Below, piece after piece: positions 35,218 through 43,618 of a stretch of 64,000 nucleotides of DNA. The notes below the pieces were generated by a model. That model did no database searches. It saw only the letters and a program-made list of their open reading frames with translations, and was not told the origin of the DNA. Within the stretch, counting starts at the first letter, position 1; the number at the start of each line of letters is the position of its first letter. A program made the position numbers and the translations under genes. Source of the DNA: Streptomyces sp. L2 (lineage in GTDB: Bacteria; Actinomycetota; Actinomycetes; Streptomycetales; Streptomycetaceae); NCBI RefSeq assembly GCF_004124325.1, contig NZ_QBDT01000002.1, positions 186,001-250,000 on the forward strand, written 5' to 3'.

Positions 35218-36009
35218 ATGTCATATTCAGCTAGACACAGTACGACGCAGGTTGGACGTTCCGGCCGTACTGCTGCCGATCCGCAAACCATGGAGTCCAG
35301 CGATCAGGAATTGGCTCAATCAGTGCGTGAAGGTGACACCGAAGCTTTTGGTGTACTTTTCATGCGCCACCGGAATGCTGCAACCCGATTAGCATCGATG
35401 TATGCGGATGATGCCCACACTGTGCAGGATTTCGTCGCCGAAGCTTTTTCGCGTGTACTGCAAGCCCTGAGGGCAGGCGGAGGCCCGTCCAGTTCTTTTC
35501 GAAGTTATCTTTTGAAAGTTTTGCGCAACGTGGTAGCGGAGTGGGGGAGAAGCACAGGCCGGCAGGTATATGTGCCCGACGTCAGCCTCTATGAAGTGGA
35601 GTGTGCGGATTCCGCTGGCATTGAGGCCCTCAAGAATTATGAGCACGGGCTGGTGATAGAGGCACTCTCGTCGCTGTCCGAGCGTTGGAAAACGGTTTTG
35701 TGGTGCACCATTGTGCAATCACAGCAGCCTGCTGCTATTGCGAACATGATGGGCGTCAGTGCAAACAGTGTCGCGGCCCTGGCCTACCGGGCAAAAGAAG
35801 GGTTACGGCAGGCGTATTTAACCGTTCATCTGGATCAGAAGCGCCATGCCACTCAATGTTCATATTACGTGACCCGGCTTGCCGCTTTCTCGCGCGGGCG
35901 ACTCGGCGGATGCGCAACGGAGGAGGTGATGGAACATGTCAAGGACTGCAATACATGTGGAAATCTCTACAAGGAGATCAACGAGTTGAACCAACTGTTC
36001 CGTGCCTGA
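35218..36009 (+). CDS. Sigma-70 family (ECF-like) factor with zinc-finger-like tail
   Basis: A 263-aa protein. The start is set by AGGAG five bases before ATG 35218. Region 2 (about 35-105) has DQELAQSVREGDTEAFGVLF and QDFVAEAFSRVLQAL; region 4 (about 145-205) has LSSLSERWKTVLWCTIVQ and a helix-turn-helix around AIANMMGVSANSVAAL. The C-terminus ends in HVKDCNTC, an H-x3-C-x2-C pattern like the zinc-binding zf-HC2 motif of anti-sigma factors, here fused to the sigma factor. Three TTA codons (residues 58, 196, 201) suggest bldA dependence. It precedes wecB by 70 bases and may be cotranscribed with it. Confidence 0.88.
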   Translation: MSYSARHSTTQVGRSGRTAADPQTMESSDQELAQSVREGDTEAFGVLFMRHRNAATRLASMYADDAHTVQDFVAEAFSRVLQALRAGGGPSSSFRSYLLKVLRNVVAEWGRSTGRQVYVPDVSLYEVECADSAGIEALKNYEHGLVIEALSSLSERWKTVLWCTIVQSQQPAAIANMMGVSANSVAALAYRAKEGLRQAYLTVHLDQKRHATQCSYYVTRLAAFSRGRLGGCATEEVMEHVKDCNTCGNLYKEINELNQLFRA

Positions 36010-36078
36010 ACTGTGCTGCAGGCGTAGTGGGTCACGTCAACCGTCAACTGTCCCAAGCAATAGTGGAGCTGATCATTG

Positions 36079-37302
36079 ATGAACGAAGAAAGCGATGTCG
36101 CCGTGGTCCTGGGCACGCGTCCAGAAATCATCAAACTGGCAGGAGTGATCCGGAGCTTAGGGCCCCGTGCCTCTATCCTTTACACGGGGCAGCACTATGA
36201 CGACGAGCTCTCCGAGAGTTTCTTTCGTACGTTCAAGTTGCCGGCGCCGGATTTATTGCTCAGTGGGATCAGCGGATCACACCGCAGCGTCCAGGTCTCG
36301 AGCGCCACTTATCAGCTCGCAGATCATTTTCGGCGCACCAGACCTCGAGTGGTGATCGTACAAGGAGACACGAATTCAACCCTGGCCGGCGCACAAGCTG
36401 CCAATTTTTGCGGGATTCCGGTTCTTCATGTGGAGGCGGGGCTTCGTTCCAACGACCGCACCATGCCGGAGGAGATTAACAGGCGACTTGTTTCAGTTCT
36501 GGCAGATGTGCACTGTGCGCCCACGTCCTGGAACGCCGCGAACCTGGTTTCTGAGGGAATTCCGTTGTATACGGTTCGTGTCACGGGAAATACGATCGTT
36601 GAAGCCACGTGTGAGTCTCTGCCCGGTCCCGAGGAATCGCGTGAAATTCTCGGCAGGTACGAGGTTCGCGAGGATGAATACATTTTGGCAACGGTCCACC
36701 GGCCGGAGAACACCGATGACCCGGAGCGTCTCGCAGAAATCCTCGATGCGCTGTCCGACGCGCCCTTGCCGGTCGTGTTCCCTATTCATCCCAGGACCGT
36801 TGGAAGTGCCCGCGCCTTTGGTATGACCGATCGACTCTCGCGTGTTCGATGCGTCCCTCCGCTTGATTACTCGACGTTTCTGGCAATGGCGAGCCATGCA
36901 CGCTTGTTGATTTCCGACTCGGGTGGAATTCAGGAGGAGTGCACGATCATCAAGAAGCCATTGATCGTCGTACGGAAGAATACTGAGCGACCCGAAGCGA
37001 TTGCATCCGGATTTGCTGTTCGGGTGCGCTATCGGCATGAGATCTCGGAAGAGATCGCCAGGATTCTGGCGAAGACTGAACTGACACGTGTTCTGCTCAA
37101 CCGCCCCTGTCCGTTCGGCGATGGAAAAGCCAGTGAACGGATCACGGAAATTGCCTTGGCAATGGCTGCGGGTGAGGCTCTTCCGCTCGGCGGCCGATTC
37201 GGTGAATTCTCGTACACCCCTGAACCCTTTGTCGCTCATGCCGGCGCCGCAGCAAGGACTCAGCACCGGTCCCCGGTTCAGAGGGGCTCCCTCACACAGT
37301 AG
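36079..37302 (+). CDS. wecB: UDP-GlcNAc 2-epimerase (non-hydrolysing)
   Basis: A 407-aa cytoplasmic enzyme that interconverts UDP-GlcNAc and UDP-ManNAc. Family motifs in order: GTRPEIIK, TGQHYD, VQGDTNST, HVEAGLRSNDRTMPEE, ATVHRPENTDD, SDSGGIQEE and the nucleotide-binding KNTERPEA, then PFGDGKASERI. ATG 36079 is preferred over the TTG one codon upstream; GGAG lies eleven bases before it. Two TTA codons (residues 27 and 59). With the dehydrogenase at 47940 it gives UDP-ManNAcA, a likely donor for one of the GT2 synthases. The last 35 residues extend past the usual family end. Confidence 0.93.
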   Translation: MNEESDVAVVLGTRPEIIKLAGVIRSLGPRASILYTGQHYDDELSESFFRTFKLPAPDLLLSGISGSHRSVQVSSATYQLADHFRRTRPRVVIVQGDTNSTLAGAQAANFCGIPVLHVEAGLRSNDRTMPEEINRRLVSVLADVHCAPTSWNAANLVSEGIPLYTVRVTGNTIVEATCESLPGPEESREILGRYEVREDEYILATVHRPENTDDPERLAEILDALSDAPLPVVFPIHPRTVGSARAFGMTDRLSRVRCVPPLDYSTFLAMASHARLLISDSGGIQEECTIIKKPLIVVRKNTERPEAIASGFAVRVRYRHEISEEIARILAKTELTRVLLNRPCPFGDGKASERITEIALAMAAGEALPLGGRFGEFSYTPEPFVAHAGAAARTQHRSPVQRGSLTQ

Positions 37303-37314
37303 GAGCCGCTGGCG

Positions 37315-37353
37315 GCGGCCACCGAATACCGATCGGCTGACTCCGGTGGCCGC
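37315..37353. terminator. Bidirectional hairpin between wecB and the chaplin-like gene
   Basis: GCGGCCACCG (37315-37324) pairs perfectly with CGGTGGCCGC (37344-37353), located between two convergent stops. Confidence 0.7.
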
Positions 37354-37366
37354 TGCCCTCACTCCG

Positions 37367-38707
37367 TCACCTACGGGCCGCAGATCTGCCGCGTCGGTAG
37401 AGAATGACTCCGCCGGTCAACAGGGCGGCGGTGATGGCGGAGCCAGAGACCAGGATTTCCGTCCCCGTGCTTGCCATGCCGACGGTATGGGTCGGGGGAG
37501 TGGCCGGCGCCTGGGCCGACGGCCTGCGGTGTGACGCCACGGGGGCGATCGGTGTCGCGGGGAGGATGGGAGCCACGACGGCCTGAGCGGCGGGGGCGTG
37601 ACCTGGCGTCAATGGCGCGGTCGGCGCGGCGGTGACCTGATGCGACGTCTGCCTCGCGTAGGTGCGAGGCGCGGTTACTGAGACCGTCGCGACCGGTGAG
37701 GCGAAGTGACTCTGCCGCACCGGTTCGGGTGCACTGGCTTGTACCGACGCGAGCGGGGACATCGGTGCGGGAGGGGTGGCCGCTGGCGTCTTGGGGCCGG
37801 GATACGTCGGCTGGGATGACGCGGGCGTGGTGCTGTGGTCGGGCGGCGGTGGGAAGGACGGGGTGATCGGGGTGGCGATGTGGCCCACCGGCTCCACGTC
37901 CACGGCCGACGGAAGGACGGTCGCCGGGGATAGTGGGTGCGTTGCCCTTTTGGGGGGTGCCATCCGCGGTGCGGCCTGTGAGCCCCGGGCATCGGGTGTG
38001 GACGCTGAGAGGGGCGGAGGCAGGGGCGCCGACGGCAGTTGTACCGCGGGCAGTGTGTGCGTGAGCAGGGCGGAGGATGTCGGTCCTTGGGGAGTTCCCG
38101 CCGCCGGCGAGTCTGCCGCCACAAGAGGTGTAGAGGGGATCTTCACCTCGGAAAGGGCGGGCGCCAAAGGCAACGAGGCGAGGGGAGCGGTGGAACTGGC
38201 GGGCGTGCGAGGCGACGGCGGCAGGGAGGAGCCGCTCCGCGCGGGTCGCGGTGCCGTCGCCGGGGCCGCAGTGCGACTCGACGGCACAGTGGGTGTCGGC
38301 GCGGCCGGAGTGTCAGGGCCTGATCCCGTCGTGGTCGTGGGGCGTTGACTGGGCGGCTCCGCCGGCGTGGACGCGACCGGTGTGCGATGCGGCGAGGCGA
38401 CCGGGACGTGCTCCTCGGTCCGGTGTGTGGTGGCGCCGTCAGTACTGGGTTTCTCACCGGCCGGGGCCGAACTGGTGGACCTGTGCGCGCAACCCCTGGG
38501 GGAAGCAGCCTGGTGGACCGCGACCGCGTTGTCGCAGACGTTCACCGGCAGGTCCGACGGCAGCTCCAGCGTGTTGCCCGACAGCACATCGGGCAAGTCC
38601 AGGGTAATCCCTTGCACTTCGGAGGCGGCGTACGCCTCGGAGCCGCACACCAGAACGCTTGTCGCGGCGGCGGCCATGACCACGCGCCTGCGCAGTGTTT
38701 GTCTCAC
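37367..38707 (-). CDS. Long chaplin-like surface protein with MASTG sorting signal
   Basis: A 446-aa exported protein. GTG 38707 is preferred because AGGAAG lies nine bases upstream and the N-terminus MRQTLRRRVVMAAAATSVL is chaplin-like; ATG 38758 would add 17 residues. After the signal peptide (cleavage near EAYA) comes one degenerate chaplin domain (about 30-75: DVLSGNTLELP, LPVNVCDNAV, and a second Cys in RGCAH). Residues about 80-405 are Pro/Ala/Ser/Thr-rich linker. The C-terminus has MASTG (411-415), a hydrophobic stretch and RRGRSAARR, matching the class E sortase signal except Met for Leu. It would be a wall-attached, amyloid-prone aerial-surface protein. Confidence 0.85.
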   Translation of the reverse strand: MRQTLRRRVVMAAAATSVLVCGSEAYAASEVQGITLDLPDVLSGNTLELPSDLPVNVCDNAVAVHQAASPRGCAHRSTSSAPAGEKPSTDGATTHRTEEHVPVASPHRTPVASTPAEPPSQRPTTTTGSGPDTPAAPTPTVPSSRTAAPATAPRPARSGSSLPPSPRTPASSTAPLASLPLAPALSEVKIPSTPLVAADSPAAGTPQGPTSSALLTHTLPAVQLPSAPLPPPLSASTPDARGSQAAPRMAPPKRATHPLSPATVLPSAVDVEPVGHIATPITPSFPPPPDHSTTPASSQPTYPGPKTPAATPPAPMSPLASVQASAPEPVRQSHFASPVATVSVTAPRTYARQTSHQVTAAPTAPLTPGHAPAAQAVVAPILPATPIAPVASHRRPSAQAPATPPTHTVGMASTGTEILVSGSAITAALLTGGVILYRRGRSAARR

Positions 38708-39325
38708 TCTCGTTGTCTTCCTACTCGAAGAAGGCGAAACGGCCTCGGTCCCGCACATGAGTCAGGACCCCATACCGATGGACAGGCCGTGCCCGACGCG
38801 TGTGGTCCGGCGTCAAAGGAGGCGCAGAAGGACGAGCGAGGGGGTATGAGGTCTCGCATGATGGCCTGCGGACTGTAAACGACAGACAAGGGCTGAAGAA
38901 ACCGATGGATCCTCAGCGTTCGCAGAATTCACTCTTGACGTTTACCGACACGGGCGCGGATGAGCGTGGGAGATGAACACCTCGACGCACCGTGACGACT
39001 GCCAGGTGCTCAAAGACCGTGGTCAAGGGGCAGATGGGACGACAGGGAGCGGCGGGGCTCATGGGAGTTGCGCGGCACTTCCCCGGCGCCACGTTCGCCG
39101 GCGGATGGGACTTTCTTCGGTAAGTCGGTAAATACCTCGGGCGTCAGTGCTTGGGCCGGCGTCGACGGCAGGGCATCCTGTTTCCAGGGCCCATGGGCGA
39201 GTTGCAGCTGGTGTCACCCGTGACGTCAATCAGTTTCGGGCCTCCGGTAAGGGGGGAGTGCTTTTTTGTGGGCGTTGGAGCACGTCGGCCATTGGGCCGG
39301 CCCGGCCACACAGCGGAGAACGACC
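38708..39325. promoter_or_regulatory. Divergent intergenic region
   Basis: 618 bases between the chaplin-like gene (-) and the SsgA-like gene (+), with no credible gene. Its size suggests complex regulation of two development-type genes, but I cannot assign individual boxes. Confidence 0.45.
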
Positions 39326-39739
39326 ATGGACATCACTCTCGAGCAGCCGCTTCACGCCCGTCTGATCACCTCGGAGGAACAGCAGTTACCCGCACCCGCG
39401 GTGCTGCGCTACACCTCCGGGGACCCGTTGGCCATCCACATGGCCTTTTCCGCAGAGATCTGCCTTGAGGGGGTGGACATCACCTGGACATACTCCCGGG
39501 GCCTGCTGTGGGAGGGCCTGACGCATCCGGTCGGAGAGGGAGACGTCCGGGTCTGGCCGTGTGGTCGGCTCTGGACGATGATTGAGTTCTACGGACGGGG
39601 TGGCATGGCGTTGGTCCAGTTCGACACGCAAGTTCTGCGCGGTTTCCTGCTTCGTACGTACGCTGCCGTCGCGGCCGGGCAGGAAGAGATCGCTCCGGCC
39701 ATCGACCATTGCCTCTCCACGCTTGTCGGAGGAGCGTGA
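39326..39739 (+). CDS. SsgA-like sporulation/cell-division regulator
   Basis: A 137-aa member of the actinomycete SsgA-like (SALP) family, small proteins that control septum placement and spore-wall maturation. The family pattern is clear: LRYTSGDPLAIHMAF near residues 32-46, WTYSRGLLWEGL, VGEGDVRVWP, and a C-terminal FLLRTYAAVAAGQE. GGAGA lies eight bases before the ATG. Residue 21 is a TTA codon (39386), so translation should depend on the bldA tRNA. Its presence among surface genes fits a developmental role for this region. Confidence 0.93.
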   Translation: MDITLEQPLHARLITSEEQQLPAPAVLRYTSGDPLAIHMAFSAEICLEGVDITWTYSRGLLWEGLTHPVGEGDVRVWPCGRLWTMIEFYGRGGMALVQFDTQVLRGFLLRTYAAVAAGQEEIAPAIDHCLSTLVGGA

Positions 39740-39973
39740 GCGGAGCGAGCCGGTGAGGCGGGGCCGCATCGTCATGAATGCGGTGGCCGGTGACGGAGGC
39801 TTTGTGGCATTCGGTGGGGACGCCGATCCAGCGTTTCCCAGCCCGATGCCGAACATCATCGTCTCCATCGGCGCGGGATCGTTGATTTGGGACGGCGTAT
39901 CTGTCATAGACAGCTCACGGCCGGACAGCCGTGGCCGCCTCTGTCAGTTCCTGTCTCCCGCGAAAGGTCACCT

Positions 39974-40834
39974 ATGCGCTTCCCGTTCCCTGCCCGCCCC
40001 TTACAGCGGCTGACGCGAGGTTCACGCCTGAGAATCTCGGCCATGGCCCTCGGCGTCGGGCTGTCCTGCTCCGCACTGGCGCTGGCCGGCACCGGTACTG
40101 GCACCGGCGGTGAAGGTGACCACGTCCCTTCACGGCCCCTCACCGCCGCCGAGGCCCAGCGGCTGGCCCTGGTGCGGTTCAACGCCTTTGAGGCCAGTCC
40201 GGAGACAGTCACCGTGAAGATCGACGATGGTACGGACTCCTACTCGGTTCGCGGGCTGATCGACTATCGAACCCACCGCGCCATCGGGACCTTTGTGGCC
40301 GGGGTGACGGCGCAGAAGCAGGAAAAGGGGCTGGTCGCCTGGGACAGCAGCGGTCTGGCCATCGCCCTCGGGTCGGGTGGAACATCCCCGTCGTCGAAGG
40401 CTTCACAGATCGTACGAGCCGCCGAGAAGGTCCGGAACCGGGGCTGGTCACCACGGGCCTATGCGGCGTACCCCCTGGACACCGCGCTGCATGTGGTGGT
40501 GGCGCTGGGGCAGGACCGGCCCGACAACGCCCAACTGCTGGCCCAGTTCGGCGCCCGGCGGCTGGGGGAGAGCACGTTGCGCGGCAAGTCGTACACGCGT
40601 TTCTCGGGACCGCGGCCACGGCCGCAGCCCGCCGGCAAGACCAGCGCGCCGCGGCGGCGCCTTCCTTCGACTTCCCCGCTGACGTATTGGGTTGACGAGG
40701 ACGGCAACCTGGGCCGCATGGAGATCAAGGACGCGGGGATGCAACGGCCGATCACCGTCGACTTCCTCGGGCATGAGCCCCATGCGAAGGTGCCGGCCAA
40801 GCCCTGGCAGGAACGGTCACACCCCGCCGGCTGA
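39974..40834 (+). CDS. Secreted hypothetical protein (possible LolA/LppX-like fold)
   Basis: A 286-aa protein; ATG 39974 has GAAAGG six bases upstream. A signal peptide (about 1-40, ending ALALAGTG) is followed by a domain with alternating beta-type segments (VTVKIDDGTDSYSVRGLIDY, KGLVAWDSSGLAIALG, LTYWVDEDGNLGRMEI). This arrangement resembles LolA/LppX-like lipoprotein-carrier folds seen in actinobacterial secreted proteins, but no signature proves it. The last codons lie in a tandem duplication. It is convergent with the beta-helix gene. Confidence 0.75.
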   Translation: MRFPFPARPLQRLTRGSRLRISAMALGVGLSCSALALAGTGTGTGGEGDHVPSRPLTAAEAQRLALVRFNAFEASPETVTVKIDDGTDSYSVRGLIDYRTHRAIGTFVAGVTAQKQEKGLVAWDSSGLAIALGSGGTSPSSKASQIVRAAEKVRNRGWSPRAYAAYPLDTALHVVVALGQDRPDNAQLLAQFGARRLGESTLRGKSYTRFSGPRPRPQPAGKTSAPRRRLPSTSPLTYWVDEDGNLGRMEIKDAGMQRPITVDFLGHEPHAKVPAKPWQERSHPAG

Positions 40835-40942
40835 TGGCCGATGAGGGGGGCGGGGAGGAATGGGAGCCAGGAAACCACTCCTCCCCGCCGGCTGATGGCC
40901 GATGAGGGGGACGGGAAGGAATGGCAGTCAGGAAACCACCCT
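40822..40942 (+). repeat. Tandem 61-bp duplication over a stop codon
   Basis: Copy 1 is 40822-40882 and copy 2 is 40883-40942, with about six differences, each starting CCCCGCCGGCTGATGGCCGA. Copy 1 includes the final codons and TGA of the upstream gene. It ends 12 bases before the stop of the convergent gene. Confidence 0.92.
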
Positions 40943-40953
40943 CCCCAGGTCCT

Positions 40954-42306
40954 TCAGCGGCGCGGCTTCGGCAAACGGTACGCCGTCAGGTCCACCTTGC
41001 CCGGCAAGTGGAGCGCCGGACGGGCGGGGGCACGCATGGCGTTGGTCATGCCGGGCTGAGCGGGCGGCGCCGGAATGTCGCGAAAGGAGACACCGGGCGG
41101 AACCCGGTCGATGGCGGGCAGACGACCGGGAGTGGCCATGGCGATGTCTCGTCCTGGACAGGTTGTCAGGACGTGGGGCAGCCGGTCGGGGCTGGTGGGC
41201 GCGTGGCCGTTGCCGCTATAGCAGTTGTATTCGGTGCGCTTCGTCATGGAGACCAGGCCGAGACGGTTTTTGTCCAAGGCATTGCCCTTGATCTGGTTGC
41301 CGACGGCCGGATATCCCTGGACGTCCTGCAGGACGAATCCGCTCACGTCGTTGCCCTCGACCCGGTTGCGTTCGAAGCGGTTGTGCGTACCGCCGCCGAT
41401 ACCCACTCCGATGCCGAAACCCCCGTCAGCCTGCTCGGGACTCTGATCGTCGTTGTTCTCGCTGATCGTATTGCCCACGAAGACGGCATTGTGCTGAGGA
41501 CCCAGCGCCTCCAGGTTGTTGGAGAGCACCGTCAGCCCCACCCGATTGCGGCGGATGGTGTTGCCGAGCAGGTACAGGCCCTTCGAGGCATTCGTGACCT
41601 CGACACCCACCGCGTTGTGCTCGGTCAGATTGTGCCGCACGACCGTGTTGCAGGGATCGCATTGACCGACGTAGATGCCCGAGTCAGCCTGCCCCGAACC
41701 GTAGGAGCGCTCGATCACTCCGTCACGGGCGTCGAAGGCGTAGATGCCGTAGAGAGCGTTGTTGTACGCCGTCACGTACGAGGCGCGAAAGCCCCGCAGC
41801 GCGGGGTACTTGATGGTGTCCAGGGGGTTGTAGTCCGCGCCGCCGGCACCGGCGCCCTGCAGCGCCTTGTCGGTGACGCCCGTGAACAGCAGCCCATTGG
41901 CGAGGTGGTTGCGGACGGTCAGGTTCTCGACGACGGAGGCCGCTCCCGTGACGGTGATTCCGTTGGTGCGCTTGAACTCGCCGTCGATCACCACCTTTGA
42001 ACGATCCGTTCCCCTCAACACGATCCTGGGTTTGCTGATGGTGACGCTTTCTCGATAGACACCCGGAGAGACCAGTACCATGTCGCCCGATCGAGCGGAA
42101 TCCACTGCCTTCTGAATGGACCGGAACTGGCTGGGGACCCGCAGGACCGCGGGCGGACCGTCGGCTTTCATTCGGTCTTCCGACAGGAGCGAGGCGCACG
42201 CTGTCACGCCGAGCAGGGTGATGAGAAACCCGAGGACGAGCATCAGGAGACCCGGCGAAGCAGCGCCGGCGCGAGGCACACGGTGTTTCGTGTCGAGGAA
42301 TCGCAT
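40954..42306 (-). CDS. Right-handed beta-helix lipoprotein
   Basis: A 450-aa exported protein. The N-terminal hydrophobic stretch ends in a lipobox-like GVTAC. Residues about 55-110 are the DUF1565/NosD-like start (SIQKAVDSARSGDMVLVSPG, VYRESVTI). About 110-370 are parallel beta-helix coils with repeated N-x-[IV]-x-x-N rungs (NNALYGIYAF, GNTIRRNRVGL, GNTISENN, RNRVEGNDVSG). Such proteins often bind or cleave polysaccharides; no catalytic residues are identifiable, so the role is open. A Pro-rich tail follows. It is divergent from the DyP gene. Confidence 0.85.
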   Translation of the reverse strand: MRFLDTKHRVPRAGAASPGLLMLVLGFLITLLGVTACASLLSEDRMKADGPPAVLRVPSQFRSIQKAVDSARSGDMVLVSPGVYRESVTISKPRIVLRGTDRSKVVIDGEFKRTNGITVTGAASVVENLTVRNHLANGLLFTGVTDKALQGAGAGGADYNPLDTIKYPALRGFRASYVTAYNNALYGIYAFDARDGVIERSYGSGQADSGIYVGQCDPCNTVVRHNLTEHNAVGVEVTNASKGLYLLGNTIRRNRVGLTVLSNNLEALGPQHNAVFVGNTISENNDDQSPEQADGGFGIGVGIGGGTHNRFERNRVEGNDVSGFVLQDVQGYPAVGNQIKGNALDKNRLGLVSMTKRTEYNCYSGNGHAPTSPDRLPHVLTTCPGRDIAMATPGRLPAIDRVPPGVSFRDIPAPPAQPGMTNAMRAPARPALHLPGKVDLTAYRLPKPRR

Positions 42307-42469
42307 GGCACCCAGGTGTAGCGTGAGGCCCGCCGCAGCAGCTCATGATCGCTTTCCTTTGCCCTCTTGCCGGCTCGTGCCCCCTTGCGCGCCTGCCTCA
42401 TGCGCTCATGTGCCCATGGAAGGGGCTGTCGGCGACCTCGCATGTACCGCGCGACATACTGGAGTGCCG

Positions 42470-43609
42470 GTGATCAGCACGCCCTCCGATTCTCCTCCCC
42501 CAGCCCGTCGTACTCTGCTGACGGCGAGCGCCGCGTTCGCTTTTCTCACAGCCGGCTGCGCCGCGGGAGTACACCCCCGGGAACGGTCGGCCGCGACGGG
42601 AGACGATGCCGCCAAGAGCCCCAGCGGACGTACAGCGCCGCCCCGGCAGCGGGGTATCAGTGATCCCCAGCCCTTGCACGTCCTCCTCCATGCCTACGAC
42701 CTGGCACCGCATCAGCGCGGCTCTGCCGGGGCCGTCGCCGTGCGCAGGGTCCTGGACCGATGGGCAGCCTTCCACGGCCCCGTCGCCACCACCCGCACGG
42801 TGGCACTGGGCCCTGCCCTCTACCGCAAGCTCGGCCTGACACCCCCTGCGGGGCTCCGGGAGATCCCGTCGTTCCCCGGCGACCGGCTCGACCCCGACCG
42901 AGGGGGCGGCGATGTCCTGGTGCAGCTGTGCGGCGACGTTCCGGACGACCTGCGGAAGCTCTCGCAGCGGCTCACCGCGCTGTCCGCCGGTACGCTCGCG
43001 CGTCGGTGGGCGGAGAGGGGGTTCCTGCCCCCGCATGTCCGAGGGCAGACGCCTCGCAACCTTTTCGGCTTCAAGGACGGCACGGAGAATCCTTCCGGAG
43101 CCGAGGCCGAGCGCTGGGTCTGGAATTCCGACGGCAGCACCTACCTGGTGTATCGGCGCATCAGCATGGATCTCCACGCCTTTTCCGCCCTTCCGCCCGC
43201 CCAGCAGGAAGCGGTCATGGGACGCCGGCTCGGCAGCGGCGCACCACTCGGGGCGCATCGTGAACATGATCAGGTGGATCTGTACGCGAAGACCCCGGAG
43301 GGCCGCTACATCATCCCTGCCGACGCCCATGTGCGTGTGGCCAACCCCCGGCTCGACGGCGGCGCCCGCATGCTGCGGCGCGGGTATTCGTACTATGACG
43401 GACCCCGTGACCAGGGGTTGCTCTTTCTCGCCTACATGCAGGACCCCGCACTCTTCACACGCGTGCAGGAACGCCTTGACCGCTCGGACGCGTTGAGCCG
43501 GTTCATCGAGCACCGGGCCTCTGCCGTCGGCTACGTGCTACCCGGCCGGTCCTCCGGGCAGTCGCCCGCCCGGAGGACCGGGCGCCCTGGAAGCCATGAC
43601 GCCGGGTGA
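42470..43609 (+). CDS. Tat-exported DyP-type peroxidase
   Basis: About 379 aa from GTG 42470, which has GGAG upstream; ATG 42416 is an alternative. The N-terminus has a twin-arginine motif (ARRTLLT) followed by a hydrophobic region with lipobox-like LTAGC (Cys30). The catalytic domain has GFKDGTENP, the DyP signature with its distal Asp, and a conserved proximal His in ADAHVRVANPR, then RRGYSYYDG and GLLFLAYMQDP. These haem enzymes oxidise diverse substrates with peroxide outside the cell. In Streptomyces, Tat-exported DyP can act with copper oxidases in morphogenesis; no such oxidase is in the window. Confidence 0.9.
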   Translation: MISTPSDSPPPARRTLLTASAAFAFLTAGCAAGVHPRERSAATGDDAAKSPSGRTAPPRQRGISDPQPLHVLLHAYDLAPHQRGSAGAVAVRRVLDRWAAFHGPVATTRTVALGPALYRKLGLTPPAGLREIPSFPGDRLDPDRGGGDVLVQLCGDVPDDLRKLSQRLTALSAGTLARRWAERGFLPPHVRGQTPRNLFGFKDGTENPSGAEAERWVWNSDGSTYLVYRRISMDLHAFSALPPAQQEAVMGRRLGSGAPLGAHREHDQVDLYAKTPEGRYIIPADAHVRVANPRLDGGARMLRRGYSYYDGPRDQGLLFLAYMQDPALFTRVQERLDRSDALSRFIEHRASAVGYVLPGRSSGQSPARRTGRPGSHDAG

Positions 43610-43618
43610 CACCGTGTC

